From: DASZVB01 sp035545855
Lineage (GTDB): Bacteria > Myxococcota_A > Polyangia > Polyangiales > Polyangiaceae
Reading direction: 5' to 3'
NCBI GenBank assembly: GCA_035545855.1
Contig: DASZXK010000094.1
Span: forward strand, 1-64,000
DNA length: 64,000 nt
Of the stretch, positions 25,109 to 32,852 are shown one piece after another. The notes under the pieces are model-generated. The model was given only the letters and a program-made list of their open reading frames with translations, ran no database searches and had not been told where the DNA came from. Positions within the stretch are counted from its first letter, which is position 1; the number at the start of each line of letters is the position of its first letter. The position numbers and the translations under genes are program-made.

Positions 25109-26743
25109 TCAGCCGACGACGATGGACTCGACGCGGCGGTACTCCGCTGGACGGGGGAAGTCCGCCGTCACCGAGACGAGCACCCGGAAGGGCGCGCCGT
25201 CGAGCTCCCGGTGCGAGATCGTCGCGGAAATCGAGCCATTGGAGCCGGCGTCGCTTCCGAGCACCGTGACGTCGGCGCCGTCGAACCGGACGCGGTGAAA
25301 AGCCACCGTGGCGGCGGAGACGGGGCCGTCGAACGTGAACGATACGGGGCGCCCTGCGGGCTTGCCGAGCACGTCCGCGGAGACGTCGAAGTATGCCGGG
25401 ACGCCGCGGGCGAGCACGGGGCGCTCCGCGCCGAAGACCTCACCGAGCGACCTCCGGAAGGCCTTGTACGCGTCGGCGACGACGCGGCGAGCTCGCGGCG
25501 CGACCTCGATGCGACGGTATCGAAGCGAGGAGTCCGGGTCGAACCCGAGCACGTCCGGGTGCGAGAGCGCGAACGCTTCCCGCGCCGGACCCGCGCCGAG
25601 CGCGACGGCCGCCGCGAGATCCACCGGCTCGGCGAGGTCCGAAGCCGGCGCCCAGGGAACCCGGCGAGTCACTCGCGCCGACCCGAGCCAGCGCCCGACG
25701 GAGAGCTGCGCCGCCCTGCGGACGTCGCGAAAGCGCCCGAGGCGATACGCGGCTCCGACGGGCAGCGAATGGAGGACGGCGGCCCGATAGCGGAGGTCCG
25801 GCCTGCCGCCGTCCCGCGGATCGGCCGAAGCGAGGTACGCGAGGTGCTCGGAGGCGCCGATGGCGTGCCGATCGAAGAGGCGACCGGGGCCTCGAGCGAG
25901 CCCGCGACGGCAGATGCGGTCCGTCACGAGGTCCCGGAGCAACAGCGTTCCGACGGGCTTCCCGGAGCCGAGGAAGGCGTCCATCCCGCCCTCGTCCGGG
26001 ACGTGCACTTCGTCGGGCTCGACGACGTAGACGAAGTCCCCCGAGCAGCTCTCGTACGCGACGGTGCGCTTCTCGGCCTCGTCCTCCCACACGCCACGGA
26101 CGTGCCTCACTTTCGGCGAGAACGTGGCCGTCGCGAGACCCTCGAAGCATTCCGCCCGCGAACGATCGAGCCTGCGACCCGGCGCGAGAAACGGCTCTTC
26201 CCACCGGTAGCCCCCGTCGCACAGGACGATCTCGTCGGCGAAGTCCGCGACGGAGGCGACCGCCGAGCGGAGGAACTCCGCGTCGTCGTGGATGAGGATG
26301 TAGGCGCTCACCCGGCCGTGCGCGGCGCGCTTCTCCGCGAAGGGCCGGGGAACGGGCACCGGCGGCGCTTCGTGAGCCCCCGAGCGCTCCCGCCACTCGT
26401 GGAGGATCTGGAGCAGCTCCCTCCCCTCTTCGGGCCCGAATGGCCGCGGACAGCCGCCGACCGGCACCTCGGAGTCCTCCGGTGTCACGTAGAGGTTGTG
26501 AATGCCGCCGTCGAGCAGCGTCACGGGGAGCGGAAGGGAGAACCCGTAGCGGCCGTCCCCCTTGCCGTCGGATGCGACGTCCGGCCGGGGGAGATCGGCG
26601 AGCCCCTCGGCGACGGGGGTGTCGTAGTCGCGGACGACGACGCGAACGCGACGCTCGGGGTGCGCCTTGTCGCGCGCCCAGCCCGAGACGCGACCGTGGT
26701 GGACGCCGTCGAGGAAGCCTTCGTAGTCGGGGTCGTCGGCCAA
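25109..26743 (-). CDS. GT2-type glycosyltransferase with N-terminal beta-sandwich
   Basis: About 544 residues. The N-terminal segment (GFLDGVHHGRVSGWARDK, RPDVASDGKGDGRYGFSLP) matches the small beta-sandwich domain often attached to bacterial glycosyltransferases and glycan-handling proteins. The middle region is a GT2-like core (VSAYILIHDDAEFLRSAVAS, DEIVLCDGGY, VYVVEPDEVHVPD), and a C-terminal beta-rich domain follows. The start is uncertain: no ATG or GTG exists in a suitable place. I used the TTG at 26743; a CTG at 26911 that overlaps the upstream stop as CTGA is the alternative and would include an Arg-rich repeat tract. Probably a cytoplasmic enzyme of surface glycan synthesis. Confidence 0.7.
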   Translation of the reverse strand: MADDPDYEGFLDGVHHGRVSGWARDKAHPERRVRVVVRDYDTPVAEGLADLPRPDVASDGKGDGRYGFSLPLPVTLLDGGIHNLYVTPEDSEVPVGGCPRPFGPEEGRELLQILHEWRERSGAHEAPPVPVPRPFAEKRAAHGRVSAYILIHDDAEFLRSAVASVADFADEIVLCDGGYRWEEPFLAPGRRLDRSRAECFEGLATATFSPKVRHVRGVWEDEAEKRTVAYESCSGDFVYVVEPDEVHVPDEGGMDAFLGSGKPVGTLLLRDLVTDRICRRGLARGPGRLFDRHAIGASEHLAYLASADPRDGGRPDLRYRAAVLHSLPVGAAYRLGRFRDVRRAAQLSVGRWLGSARVTRRVPWAPASDLAEPVDLAAAVALGAGPAREAFALSHPDVLGFDPDSSLRYRRIEVAPRARRVVADAYKAFRRSLGEVFGAERPVLARGVPAYFDVSADVLGKPAGRPVSFTFDGPVSAATVAFHRVRFDGADVTVLGSDAGSNGSISATISHRELDGAPFRVLVSVTADFPRPAEYRRVESIVVG

Positions 26744-26811
26744 GCGGAAGTGAACGTGGAACTTACCGCCGCGAACCGCCTCGGGCCAGGAGAACCTGCG
26801 CGCCTGCCCCC

Positions 26812-26865
26812 TGGCGCGCCTTGCGCGCCTAGCGCGCCTTGCGCGCCTTGCGCGCCTTGCGACCC
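26812..26865. repeat. 9-bp tandem repeat (about six units)
   Basis: Six near-identical 9-bp units of the form TTGCGCGCC lie just before the GT2-type gene. On the minus strand one frame reads repeated Ala-Arg-Arg. In a neighbouring frame the single variant unit TAGCGCGCC creates a TAG stop after a well-placed GTG with a GGAGG site. Confidence 0.7.
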
Positions 26866-26907
26866 GGGCGGCCTCGAGCGCCGAGCCCGAGCACGCGAGT
26901 CCTCCGA

Positions 26908-28482
26908 TCAGAAATGAATCCCGAGGGCGCCTTCCAGACGCTCGTCCGAGCGATGGACGGTGAACTCCGCCATGTGGCTTCGCCTCCCGACGTGGGCCCC
27001 CGTCACGCGGAGGAGCACCGGAGTCCCGGGCGGCTCGAACGCGAGGGTGGAGGACAGCTCGAGGATGTCGTCCGAGAGGTGCGGGTCGACGGTGACGTCC
27101 TCCTGCATGCGCTCGTGCCCCTCGATCGATTCGTAACGACCGTAGCGGGCGTCGATGTTCGCGGTGAACCCCTCCGACGTGAACGAAGCCTCGGCGCCCG
27201 CGGAGACGCCGAACGAGTAGTAGTACCCGTGACCGCGCAGCGAGGATTTCGTCCCGTCCTCTCCGTGGACTCGCGCGAACTGCTCGTACGCGAGCGAGTA
27301 CGGCGCGGCGAAATCCGGCGTGACGTCCAGGGCGAAACGGTAGCGCGCGGGGCCGCGGGAGAGCCATGCGGTTCCGACCGGGCCGAGGAGGTGGACCATG
27401 GCGTACTGGTCCCGGCGATCGAAGAGCCACCGATCCACGTAGTGGAGCCCCGTGTGCCCCGCGAGCTCGTACGTCTCGCCGATGGGTCCACCTCGACCGA
27501 TCCGCAGATCTTGCTTGAAGTACCCGAAGAGGTGCGCGTCCGTCTCGAGCTCGAGCTCCCGCGGGGACTGGTCGAACATGGAGCGCGCGGAGAACCGCGT
27601 GAAGTTTCCGTCTCCGAACCAGGTCGCGATGTGACCGGGGCGGAGGAAGCCGGGCATGGCGACGAGACGTCCCGAGAGGCCGATGCTCGTCGCAGTGCCC
27701 TTCCGGTGTTGATCGTTCGTGAGGAACGACTCTCCCATGGAGAGCTCGAACCGGTGGCTGTACGCGGAGGAGAGGCCCAGGGAATCGTCCGGAACCAGCG
27801 GCGGCGGCTTCTCCGCCTCGATCCCCTTGGCGGCGGAGCGCGGGAGCCCGAGCGTCACCGCGCTGAAGCGCCGCCCGAACTCGTCGGGCCCGGTGACTTC
27901 ATCCAGGGTCCGGGGACGAGCCTGCTCGCTGTTGAGGTAGTTTCCGAGGTGATAGAAGAACTCGCCGACGGCCATCCCGCCGAACGGCGTGACGATGAGA
28001 TCGTTGAAGCTGATGATCTCTCGCCATTCGAAGGCGACCTCGTAGAGCGCCGAAGCGGTGGCCGCGACGCCGAAGCTCGGGAGCACGCCGAAGCCGTTGA
28101 TGCGGGTCACGGTGTAGTGTGCGGCGCCCGCCGTCGGGTGGAGGAGCCAGTTCGTCCGCTCCAGGTTGTCGTCGAAGCGGGCGACCGACTGCTTCGTGAT
28201 CTTCGTCCACAGGTCCGGGTACTGCCAGTCGACGGTGTTCGACTGAGGGTCGTACCAGTAGATGAAGAGCTCGAACGCCATGACGGCGCCGTTCTCCGCC
28301 GCGGCGCGAGCGTAGCGCTTCGGGTATCGATCCGAGCCGAACCACCCGTCGTAGAGCGGCTCGAAGTAGACGCTCCGCTGGTCTCGGTCGATGAAGTAGT
28401 CCTCTTCGCGAGCCACCGCGCGCGCGGGCGAGAGCGAGAGCGCCGCTCCGAGAGCGATGGCGAGGAGCAACGGCAAACGCAT
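26908..28482 (-). CDS. DUF3943 outer-membrane protein
   Basis: 524-residue protein with a clear cleavable signal peptide (LLLAIALGAALSLSPARA). The conserved block SFNDLIVTPFGGMAVGEFFY identifies the DUF3943 family. The rest alternates polar and hydrophobic residues with many aromatic residues and ends in F (GALGIHF), as in outer-membrane beta barrels. Function unknown for the family. The ATG at 28482 has only a weak AGGG upstream. It is divergent from the lipoprotein gene at 28679 across a gap with palindrome copy 2. The following GT2-type gene may be co-transcribed. Confidence 0.78.
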   Translation of the reverse strand: MRLPLLLAIALGAALSLSPARAVAREEDYFIDRDQRSVYFEPLYDGWFGSDRYPKRYARAAAENGAVMAFELFIYWYDPQSNTVDWQYPDLWTKITKQSVARFDDNLERTNWLLHPTAGAAHYTVTRINGFGVLPSFGVAATASALYEVAFEWREIISFNDLIVTPFGGMAVGEFFYHLGNYLNSEQARPRTLDEVTGPDEFGRRFSAVTLGLPRSAAKGIEAEKPPPLVPDDSLGLSSAYSHRFELSMGESFLTNDQHRKGTATSIGLSGRLVAMPGFLRPGHIATWFGDGNFTRFSARSMFDQSPRELELETDAHLFGYFKQDLRIGRGGPIGETYELAGHTGLHYVDRWLFDRRDQYAMVHLLGPVGTAWLSRGPARYRFALDVTPDFAAPYSLAYEQFARVHGEDGTKSSLRGHGYYYSFGVSAGAEASFTSEGFTANIDARYGRYESIEGHERMQEDVTVDPHLSDDILELSSTLAFEPPGTPVLLRVTGAHVGRRSHMAEFTVHRSDERLEGALGIHF

Positions 28483-28565
28483 CAGCGGGACCCTGGGCCC
28501 GAGTAGCACGTGCCGCGCCACGGCGAGATTCCTGCGTTTCCCGCGATCGTGCGCCGATCCTGCGA

Positions 28566-28578
28566 CGCAAGCCTTGCG
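28566..28578. repeat. Intergenic palindrome, copy 2
   Basis: CGCAAG-C-CTTGCG, a perfect inverted repeat in the 196-bp gap between the divergent DUF3943 and lipoprotein genes. It is identical to the core of the copies at 19501 and 35352. Confidence 0.7.
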
Positions 28579-28678
28579 CGCCCCGCGGCACTCCGTGCGC
28601 CGCGAAGGCTCGCAGGCACGCTTCTCGGCGCAATGGGCGCACGTCGACGGTGGAACGGGCGTTGCTAAAAGGACCGAA

Positions 28679-29257
28679 GTGGCAATTGTCCCGCGGCGCG
28701 CCTGCCTCGCCGGCATCTTCTGCGGCGCGCTGACCGCGTGCGCGCCGCCCGCAGATTTTCGCCCGCCTTCCGCCCTCGTCTTCGAGGACCGGCGCCTGGA
28801 GGTCGGGACCGGGCTCGTGCACGTGTCCCGCCGCCCCTACGTGGACGAATCGTCGCGGGACATCGGCCAATCCTGGGCGACGGTGCGCGCCACGCGCTGG
28901 CTCTCGCTCTCCGCCATCTCCGCGTACGACACGAACGGCGTCCTCGGCGGCGTCGCCGCGCTGTTCCGGGTCGTCCAGCGCGATCGCGTCGTCCTCGGGA
29001 CGAGCGCCGAGGCAGGCTACGCCTGGGGCGGGCTCTCGCTCTCGGGCGCGTTCCGGTTCATCGACGATTCCTGGATCTACGTGGCTCCCCGCGCAGCCAA
29101 CTGGGGGGATCAGTTCTCGCTCGGGATCCCCTTCGGGCTCTCCGTCCGCGTGACGGGCGGATTCCACTTGCGCACGGAGGCGCAGTGGAGCTGGGCCGAC
29201 CTCAAGTACTACAATCGCCGGCTCCACTCCGGGATCGCCGCCGCGTACGACTTCTGA
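28679..29257 (+). CDS. Lipoprotein, predicted small outer-membrane barrel
   Basis: 192-residue protein with lipobox ALTAC at residues 17-21, then beta-strand-like sequence with regularly spaced aromatic residues and a terminal Phe (AAAYDF). No family recognised. The GTG at 28679 is chosen because AAGGA lies 6 bp upstream and it places the signal peptide at the very N-terminus; longer upstream readings are Arg-rich and implausible. It is divergent from the DUF3943 gene, with which it may share envelope function. Confidence 0.65.
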   Translation: MAIVPRRACLAGIFCGALTACAPPADFRPPSALVFEDRRLEVGTGLVHVSRRPYVDESSRDIGQSWATVRATRWLSLSAISAYDTNGVLGGVAALFRVVQRDRVVLGTSAEAGYAWGGLSLSGAFRFIDDSWIYVAPRAANWGDQFSLGIPFGLSVRVTGGFHLRTEAQWSWADLKYYNRRLHSGIAAAYDF

Positions 29258-29270
29258 ACCGCAGCCGCGT

Positions 29271-30062
29271 TCAGAGCGTCGGCTCGGTCACTTCGAGGTG
29301 CGCGAGGACGGCCTGGTGATCCGAGTTCCCGCGCCGGAGCACCCACGAGTTCAGCGGCGCGAAGTTCGCGTCGAAGAGCACGTGATCCAGCATCTTTTCG
29401 AGCTGACCGCCGACCGACGGCTCGTGCCAGGTCGGTTGCCCCGGGTGAAACAGCGGGAGTGCGTCCGCGAACCCCTGGGTCTCGAGATACGAGACGGCGG
29501 GCCCACTCGGCTCCTCGTTGAAGTCACCCACCACGAGCGTCCGGTTCGACGGATTCACGGTCGCCGCGAAGATCCGGATCTCCTGCGCGTGGTCGCTGTC
29601 CACGGTGAGGTACGCTTCCGCGCCGCTGCTCCGCCCGCTGAGGATCGCTCGGAGGTGCACGTTCAGGACGTCCATCATTCCGATCTGGGTCTCGACGTGG
29701 AGCAACCACGAGGGATGCCAGCCATTCGGACTGGGGATGATGCCGCCGTCGGTGATCGGAAACTTCGAGAGCGCCGTGAGACCGCCCGAACCGTCGACCG
29801 CGTGATAGAGGCGGTACGGGTACTGGTTTTCGTACCGAGCTTCGATGACGGGCTGCCATTCCGACCCCGTCTCCTGGAGGCACACGATGTCCGCGTTCGA
29901 GTAGCCGATGGCTTCTCGCGTCGCGACGTCGCCGAAGTTCGGTGCGGCGACGTTGTACGTCTCTATCGTGAAGTGGAAAGCGCCCGGAGTCGGGTCCCGT
30001 GGCGTCAGGGGGGTGGGACCACACGCGACGACCACGGGAACGAACGCGACGAGGGAGCGCAC
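29271..30062 (-). CDS. Endonuclease/exonuclease/phosphatase family lipoprotein
   Basis: 263-residue protein with lipobox VVACG. The EEP fold is shown by TIETYNVAAPN, the metal-binding Glu in VCLQETGSEW, LNVHLRAIL, LVVGDFNEEPSG and the terminal NSDHQAVLAHLE (SDH motif). All the canonical catalytic positions are present. Exported EEP proteins include secreted DNases and sphingomyelinase-like phosphodiesterases; which applies here is unclear. It converges with the small barrel lipoprotein gene, with 13 bp between stops. Confidence 0.85.
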   Translation of the reverse strand: MRSLVAFVPVVVACGPTPLTPRDPTPGAFHFTIETYNVAAPNFGDVATREAIGYSNADIVCLQETGSEWQPVIEARYENQYPYRLYHAVDGSGGLTALSKFPITDGGIIPSPNGWHPSWLLHVETQIGMMDVLNVHLRAILSGRSSGAEAYLTVDSDHAQEIRIFAATVNPSNRTLVVGDFNEEPSGPAVSYLETQGFADALPLFHPGQPTWHEPSVGGQLEKMLDHVLFDANFAPLNSWVLRRGNSDHQAVLAHLEVTEPTL

Positions 30063-30136
30063 GATGGTCCCGAAATTCTGATTCTGGATGTGCGGTCGGT
30101 CAATGACGCCTCAACGGGCCAGGGGGCGGATTTCCG

Positions 30137-30967
30137 TCAGTCCAGGTATCCGGCACCGGCCAGCCCGACGAACGTCGGCGTCACCACCGGCGCAAAGCTG
30201 GCGCGCGGCACCGCGTCCGCTGAAGCGCGGGGTGGATGCATGAGGAGTGGAAACGCAATCCCTGCGCCGGCCCCCACGGCAGCCCCCACGGCAACGTCGG
30301 AGAGGTAGTGCATGTCCGCGACCATGCGAAGCACGCCGGTCGTGACTCCGAGAATGGCTCCGGCACCCGCGATCCACGGCGCCGTGCCGTATCCCCGCTC
30401 CGCGGCGAGCGTCGCGCCCGCGCCGGCGATCGAGAAGGCCCAGGCCGTGTCGAGCGAGAAGAAGGATCGATAGCGCGACGTGGTCGTCGCCTCCGTATCC
30501 CCCTGATGTCCGTAGTGGAAGGCAGGACGCTCCCGCCCGGTCACCTTCTTCGTGAAGTCTCCGATGCCGGACAGGAGAATCGTCGCGTCCGCGACGATGA
30601 TCACGTCCGAGAGCGCGTAGCTCGGATGCTCGGACGAAAAGGCGGGAACGCCGAGCCCGGCGATCACGACGGCGGGGGTCAGTCCGAGCGCGAGCACGTG
30701 ACTCGTCACCGCCGCCGGGCGCCCGTCCGATGCGACGAGCGAGTTCCGGACGGAAGCGTCGAAGCCCGGTGGGTCGCACCAGCGGCAGGCGGCCGCTCCC
30801 GGCGTGCCGAGAGACAGCGCGAGCGCGAGCGCCGAGGAGCCCGCGAACTCGCCCGCGAGGAACGCCGGGTCCGTGCGCGCGAGCTGCCTCGGTTCGTCCG
30901 CGGATGCGGCTCGCGCGAAGCCGAGGGCGATCGACAGCGCCGCCAGAGACGTCGCGAAGCGCGTCAA
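30137..30967 (-). CDS. PAP2-like membrane protein with altered active site
   Basis: 276-residue protein with signal peptide and several hydrophobic segments, related to PAP2/phosphatidic acid phosphatase proteins. Motif 1 is KKVTGRERPAF and motif 3 is RMVADMHYLSDVAVG with catalytic-type His and Asp. The position of motif 2 (usually PSGH) reads FFSLDTAWAF and lacks the catalytic His, so phosphatase activity is questionable. The TTG start overlaps the upstream stop as TTGA with GGAG before it, indicating translational coupling to the DUF6544-like gene. Confidence 0.75.
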   Translation of the reverse strand: MTRFATSLAALSIALGFARAASADEPRQLARTDPAFLAGEFAGSSALALALSLGTPGAAACRWCDPPGFDASVRNSLVASDGRPAAVTSHVLALGLTPAVVIAGLGVPAFSSEHPSYALSDVIIVADATILLSGIGDFTKKVTGRERPAFHYGHQGDTEATTTSRYRSFFSLDTAWAFSIAGAGATLAAERGYGTAPWIAGAGAILGVTTGVLRMVADMHYLSDVAVGAAVGAGAGIAFPLLMHPPRASADAVPRASFAPVVTPTFVGLAGAGYLD

Positions 30968-32088
30968 CTCGGCGCTCCGTTCGCTCCGTAGACGACGTCC
31001 AGGATCTCGAACTCGCCGTAGACGAAGTCGCCTGCGGGAACCTTCCAGATCGCCGTCCCGTGGGAGGACAGGCGGTAGCCGTGGTAGTCGCGGTAGGGCC
31101 CGAGCGGCGTGGACCACGGGTGGTTCGAGTACGTCTTTCCGTCACGGGATTCGTACCGGTCGTTCGATACGAAACCGACGAGGTCCCCGGCGGCGTCGAA
31201 CGTCAGCTCCGCCGAGATCTCGTTCCCGGCGTTCCGGAACGTCCCGGCGACGTGCCGCTCGTCGCGGACCGACCAGGTCACGTCCGCGTCGACGAGCGCT
31301 GCCGGCGCCATCACGCAGAGATCGTTGAAGAGGGTCACCGTTTCGCTCTGATTCATCTTCGGGCCGCTCGCGTCGGCGACGTCGACGAGCCCGGCGACGC
31401 GGACGAGCATCGTCGCCCGCGAGCCGACGTACCGGTGGAGCACCTCGACGGGGAGGCCGTACATCTCCGTCGTGCCATAGAAGAGCCGCGTCGGCTCGTC
31501 GGTGAAGCTCGTCTGCTCGACGGCCAGCTTCATCCAGGGCCCGTCCGGCGACAGCCGCATCTTCGCGTCGAACCACATCCGGTAGCTCCGGACCCGGGGG
31601 CGCCCGACGACGCCGACCCGCCGCAGGTACGTCTGGAGCGGCGCGGGGAGCCGCGCGACGTCTGCCTCGGTGACGACGGAGGCGGGGGCGGGACGCGCCA
31701 TGCCCCGCCGCACTTCCTGGTCATACGCCTGCCGAAGCGACTGCCGCGACGCACCGACCGCGGCCAGCACGATCACGACGGCGACGATCGCGTTCGGGAT
31801 CGTCCCGGCCCAGGCATCCCGGAAGGCGAGCACGATCGCGATCTCGGACAGGACGACCCCCACGGCCGCGACGCCGAGGAACCCGCGGGCGCGCGTCGAG
31901 ACGAGCCCTGCAGCGAGCAGGAAGGACAGTCCCGCGACGAGCCAGAGGAGCCCTTCCGCCCGTGAGGGCACCAGCGTCGGCGGCGCGGGGCGGGTCAGAC
32001 CGAATGCGCGCGCGACACCGATCCCGTGAACGAGACCGTGGATCACGAGCAAGACGACGAACGCAATGCGCGCCACGGCAGGCCCCAT
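30964..32088 (-). CDS. DUF6544-like membrane protein
   Basis: 374-residue protein with about four N-terminal hydrophobic segments (IAFVVLLVIHGLVHGIGVA and following) and a soluble beta-rich C-terminal domain of about 230 residues (VARLPAPLQTYLRRVGVVG, FYGTTEMYGLPVEVLHRYV, and a late SSHGTAIWKVPAGDFVYG). The layout matches DUF6544/DUF6920-type proteins of unknown function. An in-frame ATG at 32124 would add 12 residues. It is the first gene of an operon with the PAP2-like gene and is divergent from the hemerythrin gene. Confidence 0.65.
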   Translation of the reverse strand: MGPAVARIAFVVLLVIHGLVHGIGVARAFGLTRPAPPTLVPSRAEGLLWLVAGLSFLLAAGLVSTRARGFLGVAAVGVVLSEIAIVLAFRDAWAGTIPNAIVAVVIVLAAVGASRQSLRQAYDQEVRRGMARPAPASVVTEADVARLPAPLQTYLRRVGVVGRPRVRSYRMWFDAKMRLSPDGPWMKLAVEQTSFTDEPTRLFYGTTEMYGLPVEVLHRYVGSRATMLVRVAGLVDVADASGPKMNQSETVTLFNDLCVMAPAALVDADVTWSVRDERHVAGTFRNAGNEISAELTFDAAGDLVGFVSNDRYESRDGKTYSNHPWSTPLGPYRDYHGYRLSSHGTAIWKVPAGDFVYGEFEILDVVYGANGAPS

Positions 32089-32262
32089 TGCAGCCGCCGT
32101 GCCCGGTGGAATCCGCTGGCACATCCATTGCGAAGAACGCTCCCGGCGACCCGAAACCCCCGGAACGCCAGCGTGATCCGGCGCACGAAAGCGCAGTGTC
32201 GGCGCGCTCCCGCAAACGATGCGCCGGACCGACGCCGCTCTCCTGGAGCCACGAGGAAACCC

Positions 32263-32823
32263 ATGGACCTCTTCGACACCCTCATCGACGACCATCGCCT
32301 GATCTCGAGAGTGCTCTTCGCGTTCGAAGGGTTCCTCACCCGGGTGGAGCAGACCGGGGATCTCGATCCCATCGAGCTGAACCGGTTCGTCGTCTTCTTC
32401 CGGGAGTTCGCGGACCTCATCCACCACGACCGCGAAGAGCGGGTGCTCTTTCCCGCGATGAAGCGCCTCGGGTACGCGCCGAACGGCGCTCCCATCGCCC
32501 ATGTGATGGACGAGCATCGGCGGGAGCAGAAGCTCCTGTTCGAGCTGCGGCAGGGCGCCGTCCGGAACCGACCCCGCGGGTCCCGGGATACGGCCCATCT
32601 CGTCGGAGTCTCGCGCGAGCTCGTGCTGTTCGAACGCGAGCACATCAAGAAGGAAAATGATCTCCTGTATCCTGCGGTGAAGAAGGAGTTCTCCGGGAAG
32701 ACGCTCGATTCCGTGACGAAGGAACTCTGGGCGGGCGACGATTCGAACCGCGCCCTCGTGGAGGATGCGTGGCTCCGCTCGCTCGCTGTGGAGCTCGTCT
32801 CGGAGCATGCGCCCGGCAAGTGA
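32263..32823 (+). CDS. Hemerythrin HHE domain protein
   Basis: 186-residue helical protein. It has the di-iron ligand pattern of the HHE family: DDHRLISRVLFAFEGFL, then LIHHDREERVLFPAM, DEHRREQKLLFEL and FEREHIKKENDLLYPAV. It may sense or bind O2 or NO or store iron. A GAGG site precedes the ATG. The gene converges with ppsA, and a strong terminator hairpin lies between them. Confidence 0.88.
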   Translation: MDLFDTLIDDHRLISRVLFAFEGFLTRVEQTGDLDPIELNRFVVFFREFADLIHHDREERVLFPAMKRLGYAPNGAPIAHVMDEHRREQKLLFELRQGAVRNRPRGSRDTAHLVGVSRELVLFEREHIKKENDLLYPAVKKEFSGKTLDSVTKELWAGDDSNRALVEDAWLRSLAVELVSEHAPGK

Positions 32824-32828
32824 CCCCG

Positions 32829-32852
32829 AGCGCCCCCGTCTCAGGGGGCGCT
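32829..32852. terminator. Bidirectional terminator between hemerythrin gene and ppsA
   Basis: AGCGCCCCC pairs perfectly with GGGGGCGCT over 9 bp with a 6-bp loop. The hairpin begins 5 bp after the hemerythrin stop and spans the end of ppsA, whose stop codon lies in the loop. Confidence 0.65.

Noticed and set aside
29254..29274. CTGAAC-9-GTTCAG as a terminator between convergent genes
   Set aside because: The stem is formed largely by the two opposed TGA stop codons, which pair automatically in convergent genes; 6 bp is weak.
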